26,639 nucleotides of DNA. It comes from Candidatus Omnitrophota bacterium (GTDB lineage Bacteria > Omnitrophota > Gorgyraeia > Gygaellales > Profunditerraquicolaceae). The notes under the pieces were generated by a model. It did not search any database. It saw nothing but the letters and a program-made list of their open reading frames with translations, and was not told where the DNA came from. Location of the stretch: positions 1-26,639 of the forward strand of contig VGKF01000002.1 of the NCBI GenBank assembly GCA_016867175.1, read 5' to 3'. Shown one piece after another: positions 15,888 to 23,279 of this stretch; position 1 is the first letter of the stretch, and each line of letters opens with the position of its first letter. Made by a program: the position numbers and the translations under genes.

Positions 15888-16683
15888 ATACGCTGTTTAA
15901 CCTTTCCTGCAGGAGTTTGGCCGGCAGGGCATTAAGTTTAGCCAGGATAATCATACGCATAAGCTTAATCTCATTATCCTTGGCAAAGTAGTATGCCAGG
16001 ACCGGCTCCGGGCCGAGGTTGAAATACTTTACCGGCCGCAGCGCCCCAACCAGGAAATCATTGATCGCCTTCTCCAATACAACAAATGATTTTTCCTGTT
16101 TGGCCTTTTCTATCGCCCCTCTTAAAAAATAGGCGTAGTCTATCATACGGCTTCCATTATATACGTATTCCAACAGATGCATGAATGCCCCTAATTCCAA
16201 AACATATGCTTGGGCAAAAGCATCTTTTTTAATAAAGCCCTCGAAAGAAAGATGCCTGACAAGGGCCTCCAGAGGTTCCTCCAGGATGCGCAATCTAAGG
16301 AAGGTTTTGATATTATGCATATCCGCCAAATGCATAAGGTAATTTTTAAGAAACCGGCTGCCGCAATTTATTAATGCCTCTCTTAACTTTTCCGCTGTAG
16401 ATAAATCTAAAAGTTTAAGCAGCCCTTTATCCAGCACTAATTCAGCAATAAGCTTCTTAAGCCCTGCCGATTCCTTCTCTAAGGCCTGCTCTAGCTGTAC
16501 GCTATCCTTAACCCTTAAAAGCTCTTCGTCAAAAAGACCGGATTCCACAAAAAGGCGAAGCGCCGAATCCAAGTCGGCATTTATTGCCTCCTGAAAAACT
16601 GCCTCCTTGATCAGAAAACGCTCCAGCGCCTTGATCCTTCCGATAGCAAAAGTATAATCAAGTTCGGATATATGTTGAGCCAT
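15880..16683 (-). CDS. ntpC: V/A-type ATPase subunit C (V0D/AC39 family)
   Basis: All-helical funnel subunit that links the central shaft (D-F) to the K ring. At 267 residues it is shorter than the common 330-350. The N-terminal YTFAIGRIKALERFLI resembles the family's YxxARIRALE motif, and the C-terminal EPVLAYYFAKDNEIKLMRMIILAK is highly characteristic. The shortening probably affects one of the three repeated helical modules. Gene position between E and F supports the call. It overlaps F by 8 bases and lies 6 bases after E. Confidence 0.92.
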   Translation of the reverse strand: MAQHISELDYTFAIGRIKALERFLIKEAVFQEAINADLDSALRLFVESGLFDEELLRVKDSVQLEQALEKESAGLKKLIAELVLDKGLLKLLDLSTAEKLREALINCGSRFLKNYLMHLADMHNIKTFLRLRILEEPLEALVRHLSFEGFIKKDAFAQAYVLELGAFMHLLEYVYNGSRMIDYAYFLRGAIEKAKQEKSFVVLEKAINDFLVGALRPVKYFNLGPEPVLAYYFAKDNEIKLMRMIILAKLNALPAKLLQERLNSVYA

Positions 16684-16689
16684 CGTTAT

Positions 16690-17118
16690 TTATAGCCCCG
16701 AGCCTCCATCGGAAAAAAGAATTCTAGCTACCTCGCCTTCGTATTGGAGCTTCATGCTATCCTGGTAAAAACGCGAATCTTCAGAGACTGCTTCTACTTT
16801 ATGCCGACCGACCTGCTCTTTTTTAAATCTTTCTTTCTTTAAAAGAGGTTCCAACCTCGCGAAAACAGCGTCAATCAATTCATGCCTGGCTGTTAAAAGA
16901 TTTTTTTTGCTTTCTAGCCGCGCAGCGACTAGCAGCTTCTCTTTCTGGGCCCTTAGGATCAGCCCTTCCTCCTCTAAAAGTTTAAGGTAGAGCTGGCTGG
17001 CTTCTTCTCTGGACTCATGAATAAGCCGCGTCGCTTCTTCTTGAGCCGCAGAGATTATCTCCTGGGCCTTTCCCTCAGCCTCATCTAGGATATGCTGGAT
17101 AATAGACTCTAGAGACAT
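16690..17118 (-). CDS. ntpE: V/A-type ATPase subunit E (peripheral stalk), short form
   Basis: Peripheral stalk subunit, here 142 residues against the usual 180-200. The N-terminal coiled coil (about 1-75) has the alternating Ala, Glu and Lys pattern of stalk subunits, for example ILDEAEGKAQEIISAAQEEA. The C-terminal globular part has TARHELIDAVFARLEPLL, the conserved helix after the coiled coil, but is then abbreviated. The assignment relies on this pattern and on its place between K and C. The ATG directly follows the subunit K stop (TAAATG) with no clear ribosome binding site, indicating translational coupling. Confidence 0.85.
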   Translation of the reverse strand: MSLESIIQHILDEAEGKAQEIISAAQEEATRLIHESREEASQLYLKLLEEEGLILRAQKEKLLVAARLESKKNLLTARHELIDAVFARLEPLLKKERFKKEQVGRHKVEAVSEDSRFYQDSMKLQYEGEVARILFSDGGSGL

Positions 17119-17592
17119 TTAAATTTTCACCATCGATAATAATAAGAATGCCGCAGCTAACCCCAGGATAGCATAGATCTCTACAAAAACAGGTAATACC
17201 AGGGCCTTGCCTGCCTCTTCTGGTTTTTTGGCTACCAGATAAATAGAGGCAACCGCAACCTTCCCCTGCCAGACCGCTGATACAGCTTCTACCAGGCTTA
17301 CCACCAGGCAGATAGAAAATATCTGCAGCCCCTGGTAAAGATTGGGGATTTTAATCTGGCCGGCCAATAGGTTGAGCTTGTTTATCACGAGAAATCCGAT
17401 TAAAAAACCGTAAAAACACTGCGTGCCCGAGATGCCTATCAATGGGATCATGCGGCCGAATTTCTCCGGGTCCTCTGTTATCACCCCTCCTGCAGCCTGG
17501 CCTGCCAGGGCTACCCCGATAGCCGAGCCTATTCCTGGTATAGCCATGACTATGGCTGCCCCTGCAATTGCAAAACTTAAACCTGCTTCCAT
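17119..17592 (-). CDS. ntpK: V/A-type ATPase membrane ring subunit K
   Basis: Proteolipid ring subunit with two tandem helical hairpins, four membrane helices in 157 residues. I chose the ATG at 17590-17592, which follows GAGGAGG; an earlier ATG at 17631 would prefix 13 polar residues to the first helix. The ion-carrying Glu is E138 in VEIYAILG. The first hairpin has no carboxylate, as in V-type duplicated subunits. T57, Q58, Q109 and E138 align with T64, Q65, Q110 and E139 of E. hirae NtpK, which bind Na+ there, with identical Q-to-E spacing of 29. This supports Na+ coupling by inference. A double stem-loop element lies between it and subunit I. Confidence 0.95.
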   Translation of the reverse strand: MEAGLSFAIAGAAIVMAIPGIGSAIGVALAGQAAGGVITEDPEKFGRMIPLIGISGTQCFYGFLIGFLVINKLNLLAGQIKIPNLYQGLQIFSICLVVSLVEAVSAVWQGKVAVASIYLVAKKPEEAGKALVLPVFVEIYAILGLAAAFLLLSMVKI

Positions 17593-17609
17593 CCTTACCT
17601 CCTCAATGA

Positions 17610-17717
17610 GCGCATAAATTACGGAGCGCAAAGCGCGACGTAAGCTATATGCGCGAATTGATCCTGAGCTTACGCAGTACTTTTCTTCGAAAAGTACAAG
17701 TGTTTAAGCGAAGGATC
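17610..17717. repeat. Double stem-loop element A (between subunits I and K)
   Basis: Stem-loop 1 (17610-17654) pairs GCGCAT with ATGCGC, TTACG with CGTAA, and GCGC with GCGC around an AAA loop. The linker GAATTGATCC follows. Stem-loop 2 (17660-17717) pairs GATCCT with AGGATC, GCTTA with TAAGC, and GTACTTTT with AAAAGTAC. Its last base touches the stop codon of subunit I. No T-run follows on either strand. Same family as the elements at 23161 and 24751. Confidence 0.75.
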
Positions 17718-19735
17718 TATTCGATATTAATATATTTTGTTTCTACTTTAAACGGCCTAAAAGGGCTCCCTCCGCTTTTAAAAAACTTGGAGAAGAACTC
17801 TACAAACTGCAGCCTTACCGGATGCACAAATGCGCCTAAGAGATTCATCAGAAAAGCAACCAGGTGCCCGGCTACAAAAATACCTGCCAAAATCACGCTG
17901 CTAAAGATAACTCTCAGAAAAGCCACTTTATTTATAAATGGGACGGCCGAGAGAAAAATCTGGCTGAACTGCATGCTAACCAAATTAATGGTGCTAGCCA
18001 TAACTCCGGTTACCAGCCCCAAGGCCCATAGACGGCTATACGAGAGGATATCGCTTAAATAGCCTGAAATCGCATTATAAAGATTGTACATCCCGTAAAA
18101 AAGCCTGGAGCCCCACCCTCTTTCAAAGCGGCCCTGCGTAAGTATGAGCGTTATAGCCGCAATCAGCGCGGCATATCGAAAGACAGCTACCCCCTTGGGC
18201 TCAAGAAGCTTTAAAAATACGAGTATCATCCCAGTGAAGCCGAATAAAAAAGTAAGCATGGGTAACTGGTCTAAGAGCACCTCGAGATAGCGCTTATTCT
18301 TGATATTGCCTATAGCGGCTACGATATTGCCAAACCATATCTGGATTATACCCAGGACAAGGGCAAACCCCAGGAGCTTGGTCGGCTCTTTTATGGGGTC
18401 AAGGATAATCAGCGAATCTTTGAATCTTTGAAAGGGGAGGAATACCGGAGAGCTCTGCGCAAGCAGATCCGGCAAATCCCCAAACCAGCTGCCGGTAACA
18501 GCCCCTACCATAATAGTCGATATGCCGCAGAATAAAAAAAGCCTGAAGAATTTTCTCCCCTGCTGGCCCATTTTAAATTTTTTAAGCACCAGCCAGGATG
18601 TTAAAGCCAAAATAAATCCATATCCTACATCCGAGACGCACAAGCCAAAATATAAAAAGAAAAAAGGGGCCAGATACGGAGTAGGGTCAATCTCAGAATA
18701 TTTAGGAAAGCCGTAAATCTTGGTGATAAATTCAAAGGGCTGTATGAGGCGGTTATTCTCTAGCTCAACCGGAGGCTCTTCCTCAAGGCCGGGCTCAGAG
18801 ATAAACAAGGCTACTTCCTTCACTTCAGTTATCAGGCCCCGTTCCAAAATCTTTATATCCCTTTCCTGAACCCAGGCGCTCAAGGTAAAAGTGAACTGCT
18901 GCCTGTTTAAATTTCTCTGGGCCTGTTGCATCTTTTCTATATTAGAAAGATGGTCATAGATAACCATCAGCTTAAAGGACTCACCCCCTAGCCTTCTGAT
19001 TTTATTTTTTACCTCTTGAAGCTGGTCATCTAAAAGCATCCCCTGTGCGTTAATCTCAAGCAGTCTCTGGGCTACTATTTCCTGGCGCCTGGAGAGCGTT
19101 ACAAAATTAAAACAGCATTCCTTAAGCGCTGCCTCAAGCCCTTCGATTATTTCCTTTAAATAGAATATGGCTAGATAAATATTAGCCTTATCCTGGTCAA
19201 CTGGCTGACAGGATAAGCTCGTTCCTAAATCCTCTAATCTTACTTGAAGCTGGGAGTAATCACGGATACTGATTACCCCTAAGATAATACCGCAATATCG
19301 GGTTTGGGAGATCTGGTCCAGGGGAATCTCTAGCCTTCTCCAGGGTAATAAAAGATACCTCTCCTGGGCGAGTTTTTCTTTTTGCTGCGAGAGGTCTTTT
19401 AGCTGGTTACGTAGAGAGGATAATTCTAAAAGTAGGGACTGATAATCAAAGCCAGCAACAACTTGTTTTAGCTCCTGCTGATAAATCAGGGGCTTGGGCT
19501 TAATCATCCCTCCCAGCATAGCAGTTTGCTTCTGGAAACCGCTAAGCAAAGAAATAGCATCCTGGATTTCTGGCAGCCCCTTTTCACTAATCAGGCCGGC
19601 TGCCCCTTCAATAATATTATCCTTATCTGGCTCGATTAGTTGCGCTAACCCTGCCTTCTGCAAAAAAGATAATACGCCCTCCTTATCTTTTTTTAAGCCA
19701 ATGAGCTCTAATTTCTTTATCCTGCTTATTGCCAT
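17717..19735 (-). CDS. ntpI: V/A-type ATPase subunit I (stator, a-like)
   Basis: Membrane stator subunit of 672 residues. The N-terminal half is a cytoplasmic coiled-coil domain. The C-terminal half has about seven to eight membrane helices. The essential Arg of the ion half-channel is visible as R568 in YSRLWALGLV, and the conserved HPVRLQFVEFFSKF block ends the last helix. It starts 4 bases after the small stalk subunit. The 3' end abuts stem-loop element A, which separates it from the K gene; such spacing could tune the stoichiometry of one I to many K subunits, which is inference. Confidence 0.96.
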   Translation of the reverse strand: MAISRIKKLELIGLKKDKEGVLSFLQKAGLAQLIEPDKDNIIEGAAGLISEKGLPEIQDAISLLSGFQKQTAMLGGMIKPKPLIYQQELKQVVAGFDYQSLLLELSSLRNQLKDLSQQKEKLAQERYLLLPWRRLEIPLDQISQTRYCGIILGVISIRDYSQLQVRLEDLGTSLSCQPVDQDKANIYLAIFYLKEIIEGLEAALKECCFNFVTLSRRQEIVAQRLLEINAQGMLLDDQLQEVKNKIRRLGGESFKLMVIYDHLSNIEKMQQAQRNLNRQQFTFTLSAWVQERDIKILERGLITEVKEVALFISEPGLEEEPPVELENNRLIQPFEFITKIYGFPKYSEIDPTPYLAPFFFLYFGLCVSDVGYGFILALTSWLVLKKFKMGQQGRKFFRLFLFCGISTIMVGAVTGSWFGDLPDLLAQSSPVFLPFQRFKDSLIILDPIKEPTKLLGFALVLGIIQIWFGNIVAAIGNIKNKRYLEVLLDQLPMLTFLFGFTGMILVFLKLLEPKGVAVFRYAALIAAITLILTQGRFERGWGSRLFYGMYNLYNAISGYLSDILSYSRLWALGLVTGVMASTINLVSMQFSQIFLSAVPFINKVAFLRVIFSSVILAGIFVAGHLVAFLMNLLGAFVHPVRLQFVEFFSKFFKSGGSPFRPFKVETKYINIE

Positions 19736-19739
19736 TGAT

Positions 19740-20051
19740 TTATTCTAGGTGGTTTTTGAGAAAGTCCACTGCCGCATCTATATTTACCCCGGCAGTTTTT
19801 TTTATTCTCTCTTCTTGGGCCTGAGATTCTTGCTTGATGGAAGAGCTCTCTTTCGCTGCCTCCTCATCTAAGGCCTTGCGCAGTTCTTCTCTTTTCTCCC
19901 GAGCCCTAGCCTTAGCGGACTGGATGATCTTTTCTCTCTCCAGCCCCGCTAACTGAATTATCTTTAGCGATTCTTTCCTGGCTGCCTCTATTATCTCCTC
20001 GGCCCTGAGTTCAGCCTCTCTAATCTTATCTAATGCGCTCTTAGAGTCCAT
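19740..20051 (-). CDS. ntpF: V/A-type ATPase small stalk subunit (G/H-like, NtpF)
   Basis: A 103-residue coiled-coil protein that pairs with subunit E in the peripheral stalk. The sequence is rich in Ala, Glu, Lys and Arg (for example IREAELRAEEIIEAARKES) and ends VDFLKNHLE, a common ending for this family. The call rests mainly on composition, size and position immediately before ntpI, exactly as in the E. hirae operon. It starts 2 bases after the pyrF stop, which ties the ATPase genes to the pyrimidine operon. Confidence 0.88.
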   Translation of the reverse strand: MDSKSALDKIREAELRAEEIIEAARKESLKIIQLAGLEREKIIQSAKARAREKREELRKALDEEAAKESSSIKQESQAQEERIKKTAGVNIDAAVDFLKNHLE

Positions 20052-20053
20052 CT

Positions 20054-20713
20054 CTATATTAATTCCTTTAAGGCCCTTAGCGGATCAGCTGCCTTTAATA
20101 GCGGCCTTCCTACTACAATAAAATCTGCCCCGCAGGCAAAGGCCTGGGATGCCTGCGCAGTCCTCTTCTGGTCATCTGCTATCGCCCCCTTTAGCCTTAT
20201 CCCGGGAGTGACTATTATAAACTTTTGCTTGATCCTGCTCCTTAAGAGGGCTGCTTCTTTTGCTGAACAGACTACCCCATCTAAGCCACAGCTTAAACCG
20301 CTCCTAGCCAGGCTCAGCACAGCCCGAGGCCTGGCCTTTTGGCTGGTCAAAACCGTAACCCCCAGAAGTAACGGTCTTTTGATTTTCAGGCGACGCGATT
20401 CCTCCTGGGCTGCCTCTAACGCAGCTGCCAACATCTCTTCTCCGCCATTGATATGCAGGGTCATCATTCTGGTTTTAAGGCGCACCCCCTGGCGGATAGC
20501 ATTGGCAACTGTATTGGGAATATCGAAAAACTTCAAATCCAAAAATACCCCAGCTCCTTTTTTATACCTAATGATTTTTGGACCGCAGCTGGTAAAAAGC
20601 TGCAATCCTACTTTGAAAACCTTAACCTGCGGGTAGAGCTTATCTACAAAACTTTTAGCCTTTGCATAATCCTCTACATCTAAGGCTGTAATAACCCTGG
20701 AATAATTCCTCAT
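20054..20713 (-). CDS. pyrF: Orotidine 5'-phosphate decarboxylase
   Basis: Converts OMP to UMP, the last step of de novo UMP synthesis. The 219-residue TIM barrel has ALDVEDYAKA at strand 1, KVGLQLF with the strand 2 Lys, and the catalytic D59-x-K61-x-x-D64 motif (LDLKFFDIPNT). Later come LGVTVLTS, IIVTPGIRLKG and the phosphate-binding IVVGRPLLKAADP. It overlaps pyrD by 4 bases (ATGA), so the two are translated together. The next gene, ntpF, starts 2 bases later. Confidence 0.97.
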   Translation of the reverse strand: MRNYSRVITALDVEDYAKAKSFVDKLYPQVKVFKVGLQLFTSCGPKIIRYKKGAGVFLDLKFFDIPNTVANAIRQGVRLKTRMMTLHINGGEEMLAAALEAAQEESRRLKIKRPLLLGVTVLTSQKARPRAVLSLARSGLSCGLDGVVCSAKEAALLRSRIKQKFIIVTPGIRLKGAIADDQKRTAQASQAFACGADFIVVGRPLLKAADPLRALKELI

Positions 20714-21624
20714 CTCTTCAAGGAGCCTTTTAACTGACCTATGTCTCTTATCTTATGCTCGGCCAGATAATCCTTTATGCCGGCAATGACCTGGAGGCTA
20801 GAGCGCGGCTCAATGAAATTAGCGGTACCCAGGCTCACTGCAGTTGCCCCGGCAATAAAGAATTCTAACGCGTCTTGCGCATTCATTATGCCGCCCATGC
20901 CAATGATCGGTATCTTAACTTTTGTATAGGCCTCCCAAACCATCCTTACTGCCACTGGCCTAATCGCCGGGCCGCTTAAGCCTGCGGTTACCGTAGCAAT
21001 CCTAGGCCGTTTGGTCTTTACGTCTATGCTCATCCCGGTTAGGGTGTTCACCAGGGATAGCGCATCACTGCCAGCTTTTTCTGCTGCCAGGGCAATCTTT
21101 GCGATATCGGTTACATTAGGAGATAATTTAGTAATAATGGTCTTGCCGGTAGTTTTACGCACCGCCTTAACTAAATCGTACGTTGCCTTTGGATCCTGCG
21201 AGATTAACTTGTGACCTTGCATGTTGGGACAGGAGATATTCAGCTCCAGCGCAGCCACTTCTCTAATTTTATCCAGGCGCCTGGCCAGAATTAAAAATTC
21301 TTCTGTTCTTGCCTCCGAGGCAATACTCATAATAATAGGGACGGCTAATTTTTTTAAAAAGGGGAGCTTCTCTTTTAAAAATGCCTCTACTCCGGGGTTC
21401 TCTAAGCCAATGGAATTAAGCAGGCCTGAAGGGGTCTCGCAGGTGCGGGGGGAAGGATTGCCTTTACGGGGTTTAAGGGTGACGGTTTTAGTAACAATGG
21501 CCCCTAGCTTTTTTAAATCCAGCAGTCCTTTAAATTCCTGGGCATAGCCAAAGGCCCCAGAGGCAACCATTACTGGGTTTTTGAGCCTAAGCCTGCCTAT
21601 ATTTACCGTTAAATTGGGTTTCAT
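20710..21624 (-). CDS. pyrD: Dihydroorotate dehydrogenase, catalytic subunit (class 1B)
   Basis: Oxidises dihydroorotate to orotate with FMN. At 304 residues it has the class 1 hallmark catalytic Cys in NISCPN (C132). TKTVTL, SIGLENPG, and the FMN-phosphate region GMGGIMNAQDALEFF then GATAVSLGTA are also present. The class 1B assignment (NAD-linked, heterotetramer) rests on the presence of a separate PyrK gene 1.7 kb upstream. It overlaps the TauE-like gene by ATGA and pyrF by ATGA. Confidence 0.97.
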   Translation of the reverse strand: MKPNLTVNIGRLRLKNPVMVASGAFGYAQEFKGLLDLKKLGAIVTKTVTLKPRKGNPSPRTCETPSGLLNSIGLENPGVEAFLKEKLPFLKKLAVPIIMSIASEARTEEFLILARRLDKIREVAALELNISCPNMQGHKLISQDPKATYDLVKAVRKTTGKTIITKLSPNVTDIAKIALAAEKAGSDALSLVNTLTGMSIDVKTKRPRIATVTAGLSGPAIRPVAVRMVWEAYTKVKIPIIGMGGIMNAQDALEFFIAGATAVSLGTANFIEPRSSLQVIAGIKDYLAEHKIRDIGQLKGSLKR

Positions 21625-21980
21625 TTAGCCAAAATCATCCTTACTGCAATAAGCGCCAGAAAAACACCGAAGATTCTTTTAAGAAGAAGGTCGGGAACCC
21701 CGTGGATTAACTGGGCGCCCAAAAGCCCGCCAAAAAAGAACCCCAGGCAGATCAAGCCTGCCATACCCAGCTTAATATTGCCTGCTTGATAGTAGCGCAT
21801 GGCAGCTAAAAGCCCGATAGGCGGGACCATAATCGCCAGGGTGGTCCCTTGGGCCTGGTGTTGCGTAAGCCCGCAGAGAAAGACAAGTGCTGGCACCAGG
21901 ATTGTCCCCCCTCCGATACCAAACATCCCGCCAAAGATGCCCGCAATTAAACCTAACCCTATATATAATAGCTGGACCAT
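21621..21980 (-). CDS. Half-size TauE/SafE-like membrane protein
   Basis: A 119-residue membrane protein equal to one half of the usual 250-residue TauE/SafE anion or sulfite exporter. The first helix has GLIAGIFGGMFGIGGGTILV, the family's glycine-rich signature, and about three more hydrophobic segments follow. I chose the ATG at 21978-21980, preceded by a strong GGGAGGG; an ATG at 22013 would overlap the glycosyltransferase gene. Full-length members are inverted or tandem repeats, so this form may work as a dimer. Substrate unknown. It sits 16 bases after the glycosyltransferase and overlaps pyrD by 4. Confidence 0.85.
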   Translation of the reverse strand: MVQLLYIGLGLIAGIFGGMFGIGGGTILVPALVFLCGLTQHQAQGTTLAIMVPPIGLLAAMRYYQAGNIKLGMAGLICLGFFFGGLLGAQLIHGVPDLLLKRIFGVFLALIAVRMILAK

Positions 21981-21996
21981 AAACCCTCCCTGTTGT

Positions 21997-23145
21997 TCAG
22001 AAGCTTGGCTCAATACACAGGATTTTATATTTTCCGAAGCCCTTTAGCCCGCCCTGAATGAAGCTTAGGTTCGTCAGGTATTTCATCTTACACCAGACCC
22101 AGAATTTATCCTTAGGCTCCATACCGAAGTTCCACTGCACATATTTATAAGAAAAGTAAAGCGCAAGCGCAAGCGAGATGATGGTAAAAATAACCCAGCC
22201 TGTATTGGCCAGGGCCACGCTTAAAGCTAGCCCTATCAGGAAGAGCAGCCCGAAGAGATGCATCAGGTGAAAATTACCCAGATAGATAAAGCCCCTAAGC
22301 GGGAAAGGCAGGACAAAAGAGGGGTTGCCTTTGATAAACTGCAGGATAATCTCAAGGCCGCGCTTTTTAACATACTTGTCAATCAAGGGCAGGTGCGCCT
22401 GGCCATAGGTCACCCAGACCTTGCGCAGGAGTTTTAAGTCTGCGCGGTGCATATGGTCTACCTTAGCCTTAGGCGCAAAATAAAATTTCCAGCCCCTGGA
22501 CCTATGCTGGTAACTTAAATCCATATCTTCTCCTGTGGGCCGCTCCCAGAATTTCGCGCCCAGCTCTTGCATGGCGGATCTGCGATAGGCAACATTACAA
22601 GTACCAAAGAAAAAGGCCTTGTGCCCCCCGATTTCAGAAGGCCTGGGGGCCCTGGGAAAATCAGGGTAATATCCTTCCTTAATAAATCCGTAGCGGGGCG
22701 AGACCATATTAAAGCGGAAATGCTGGCACCAGGCCTCTACTAGATTATCCGGATCAACCTTTAAGGTAAAAACTTCTCCTCCCACTGCTGCAATCTTAGG
22801 GTCTGCCTGGAAATGTTTAAGCATTTCATTAATCCAGCCCGGGCAGGGCGCACAGTCGGCGTCCGTAAAAAAGAGGAACTCTCCGCGCACCACCTCTAAG
22901 GCCTTATTCCTGGCATAGCCCGGAGAAGGGCAGTTGGGGATCTGGACTAACTTAATAAAAGGGTACTTCTTCTGCCACTCTCCAATAATAGGTATGGTCT
23001 GATCGTTTGAGCCGCCGTCGGCAATAACCCATTCCCAGCTCTCCCGCGGATAATCAACCTTAAGCAGATAATCAAAGGTTTTCTCGATAGTGCGTTCGAA
23101 ATTTTTAACCGGAATGATAATCGAGACAAAAGGCATGCTAGGCAT
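21997..23145 (-). CDS. Family 2 glycosyltransferase, membrane-associated
   Basis: A 382-residue GT-A fold glycosyltransferase. The N-terminus SIIIPVKNFERTIEKTFDYL is the GT2 start, ADGGSNDQT follows, and the metal-binding motif is DADC (95-98). TGEDMDLSYQHRSRG supplies the ED acceptor and QxxRW-like region. Two or three hydrophobic segments near the C-terminus (for example FHLMHLFGLLFLIGLALSVA) anchor it to the membrane. It probably builds a cell-surface glycan; the sugar is unknown. The start at 23145 follows AAAGGAGG. Stem-loop element B lies directly upstream. Confidence 0.9.
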   Translation of the reverse strand: MPSMPFVSIIIPVKNFERTIEKTFDYLLKVDYPRESWEWVIADGGSNDQTIPIIGEWQKKYPFIKLVQIPNCPSPGYARNKALEVVRGEFLFFTDADCAPCPGWINEMLKHFQADPKIAAVGGEVFTLKVDPDNLVEAWCQHFRFNMVSPRYGFIKEGYYPDFPRAPRPSEIGGHKAFFFGTCNVAYRRSAMQELGAKFWERPTGEDMDLSYQHRSRGWKFYFAPKAKVDHMHRADLKLLRKVWVTYGQAHLPLIDKYVKKRGLEIILQFIKGNPSFVLPFPLRGFIYLGNFHLMHLFGLLFLIGLALSVALANTGWVIFTIISLALALYFSYKYVQWNFGMEPKDKFWVWCKMKYLTNLSFIQGGLKGFGKYKILCIEPSF

Positions 23146-23160
23146 TATTATCCTCCTTTA

Positions 23161-23277
23161 ATGATCCCGCCGCATTCTTGCAGAATGCAAGAGGCGGGAG
23201 AATTAATCCCTATAGCTCGCGAGAAAATTTTGGAGAGTAGCGACACAAATTTTTGAGCGTTTAGCTGTCGGGATCAT
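23161..23277. repeat. Double stem-loop element B (between pyrK and the glycosyltransferase)
   Basis: The block is bounded by a 9-bp inverted repeat, ATGATCCCG (23161-23169) and CGGGATCAT (23269-23277). Stem-loop 1 pairs TCCCGCC (23165-23171) with GGCGGGA (23193-23199), enclosing GCATTCT/AGAATGC and a 4-base AAGA bulge. The linker GAATTAATCCC (23200-23210) follows. ATCCC-tat-AGCT then pairs at long range with AGCT-gtc-GGGAT ending at 23274. Inside lie two related direct copies of GCGA-n-A-AATTTT. No open frame is present. Confidence 0.7.
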
Positions 23278-23279
23278 CA

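Noticed and set aside
17593..17631. Longer subunit K start at 17631
   Set aside because: It would add 13 polar residues and overlap stem-loop 1, while the ATG at 17592 has a near-perfect ribosome binding site.
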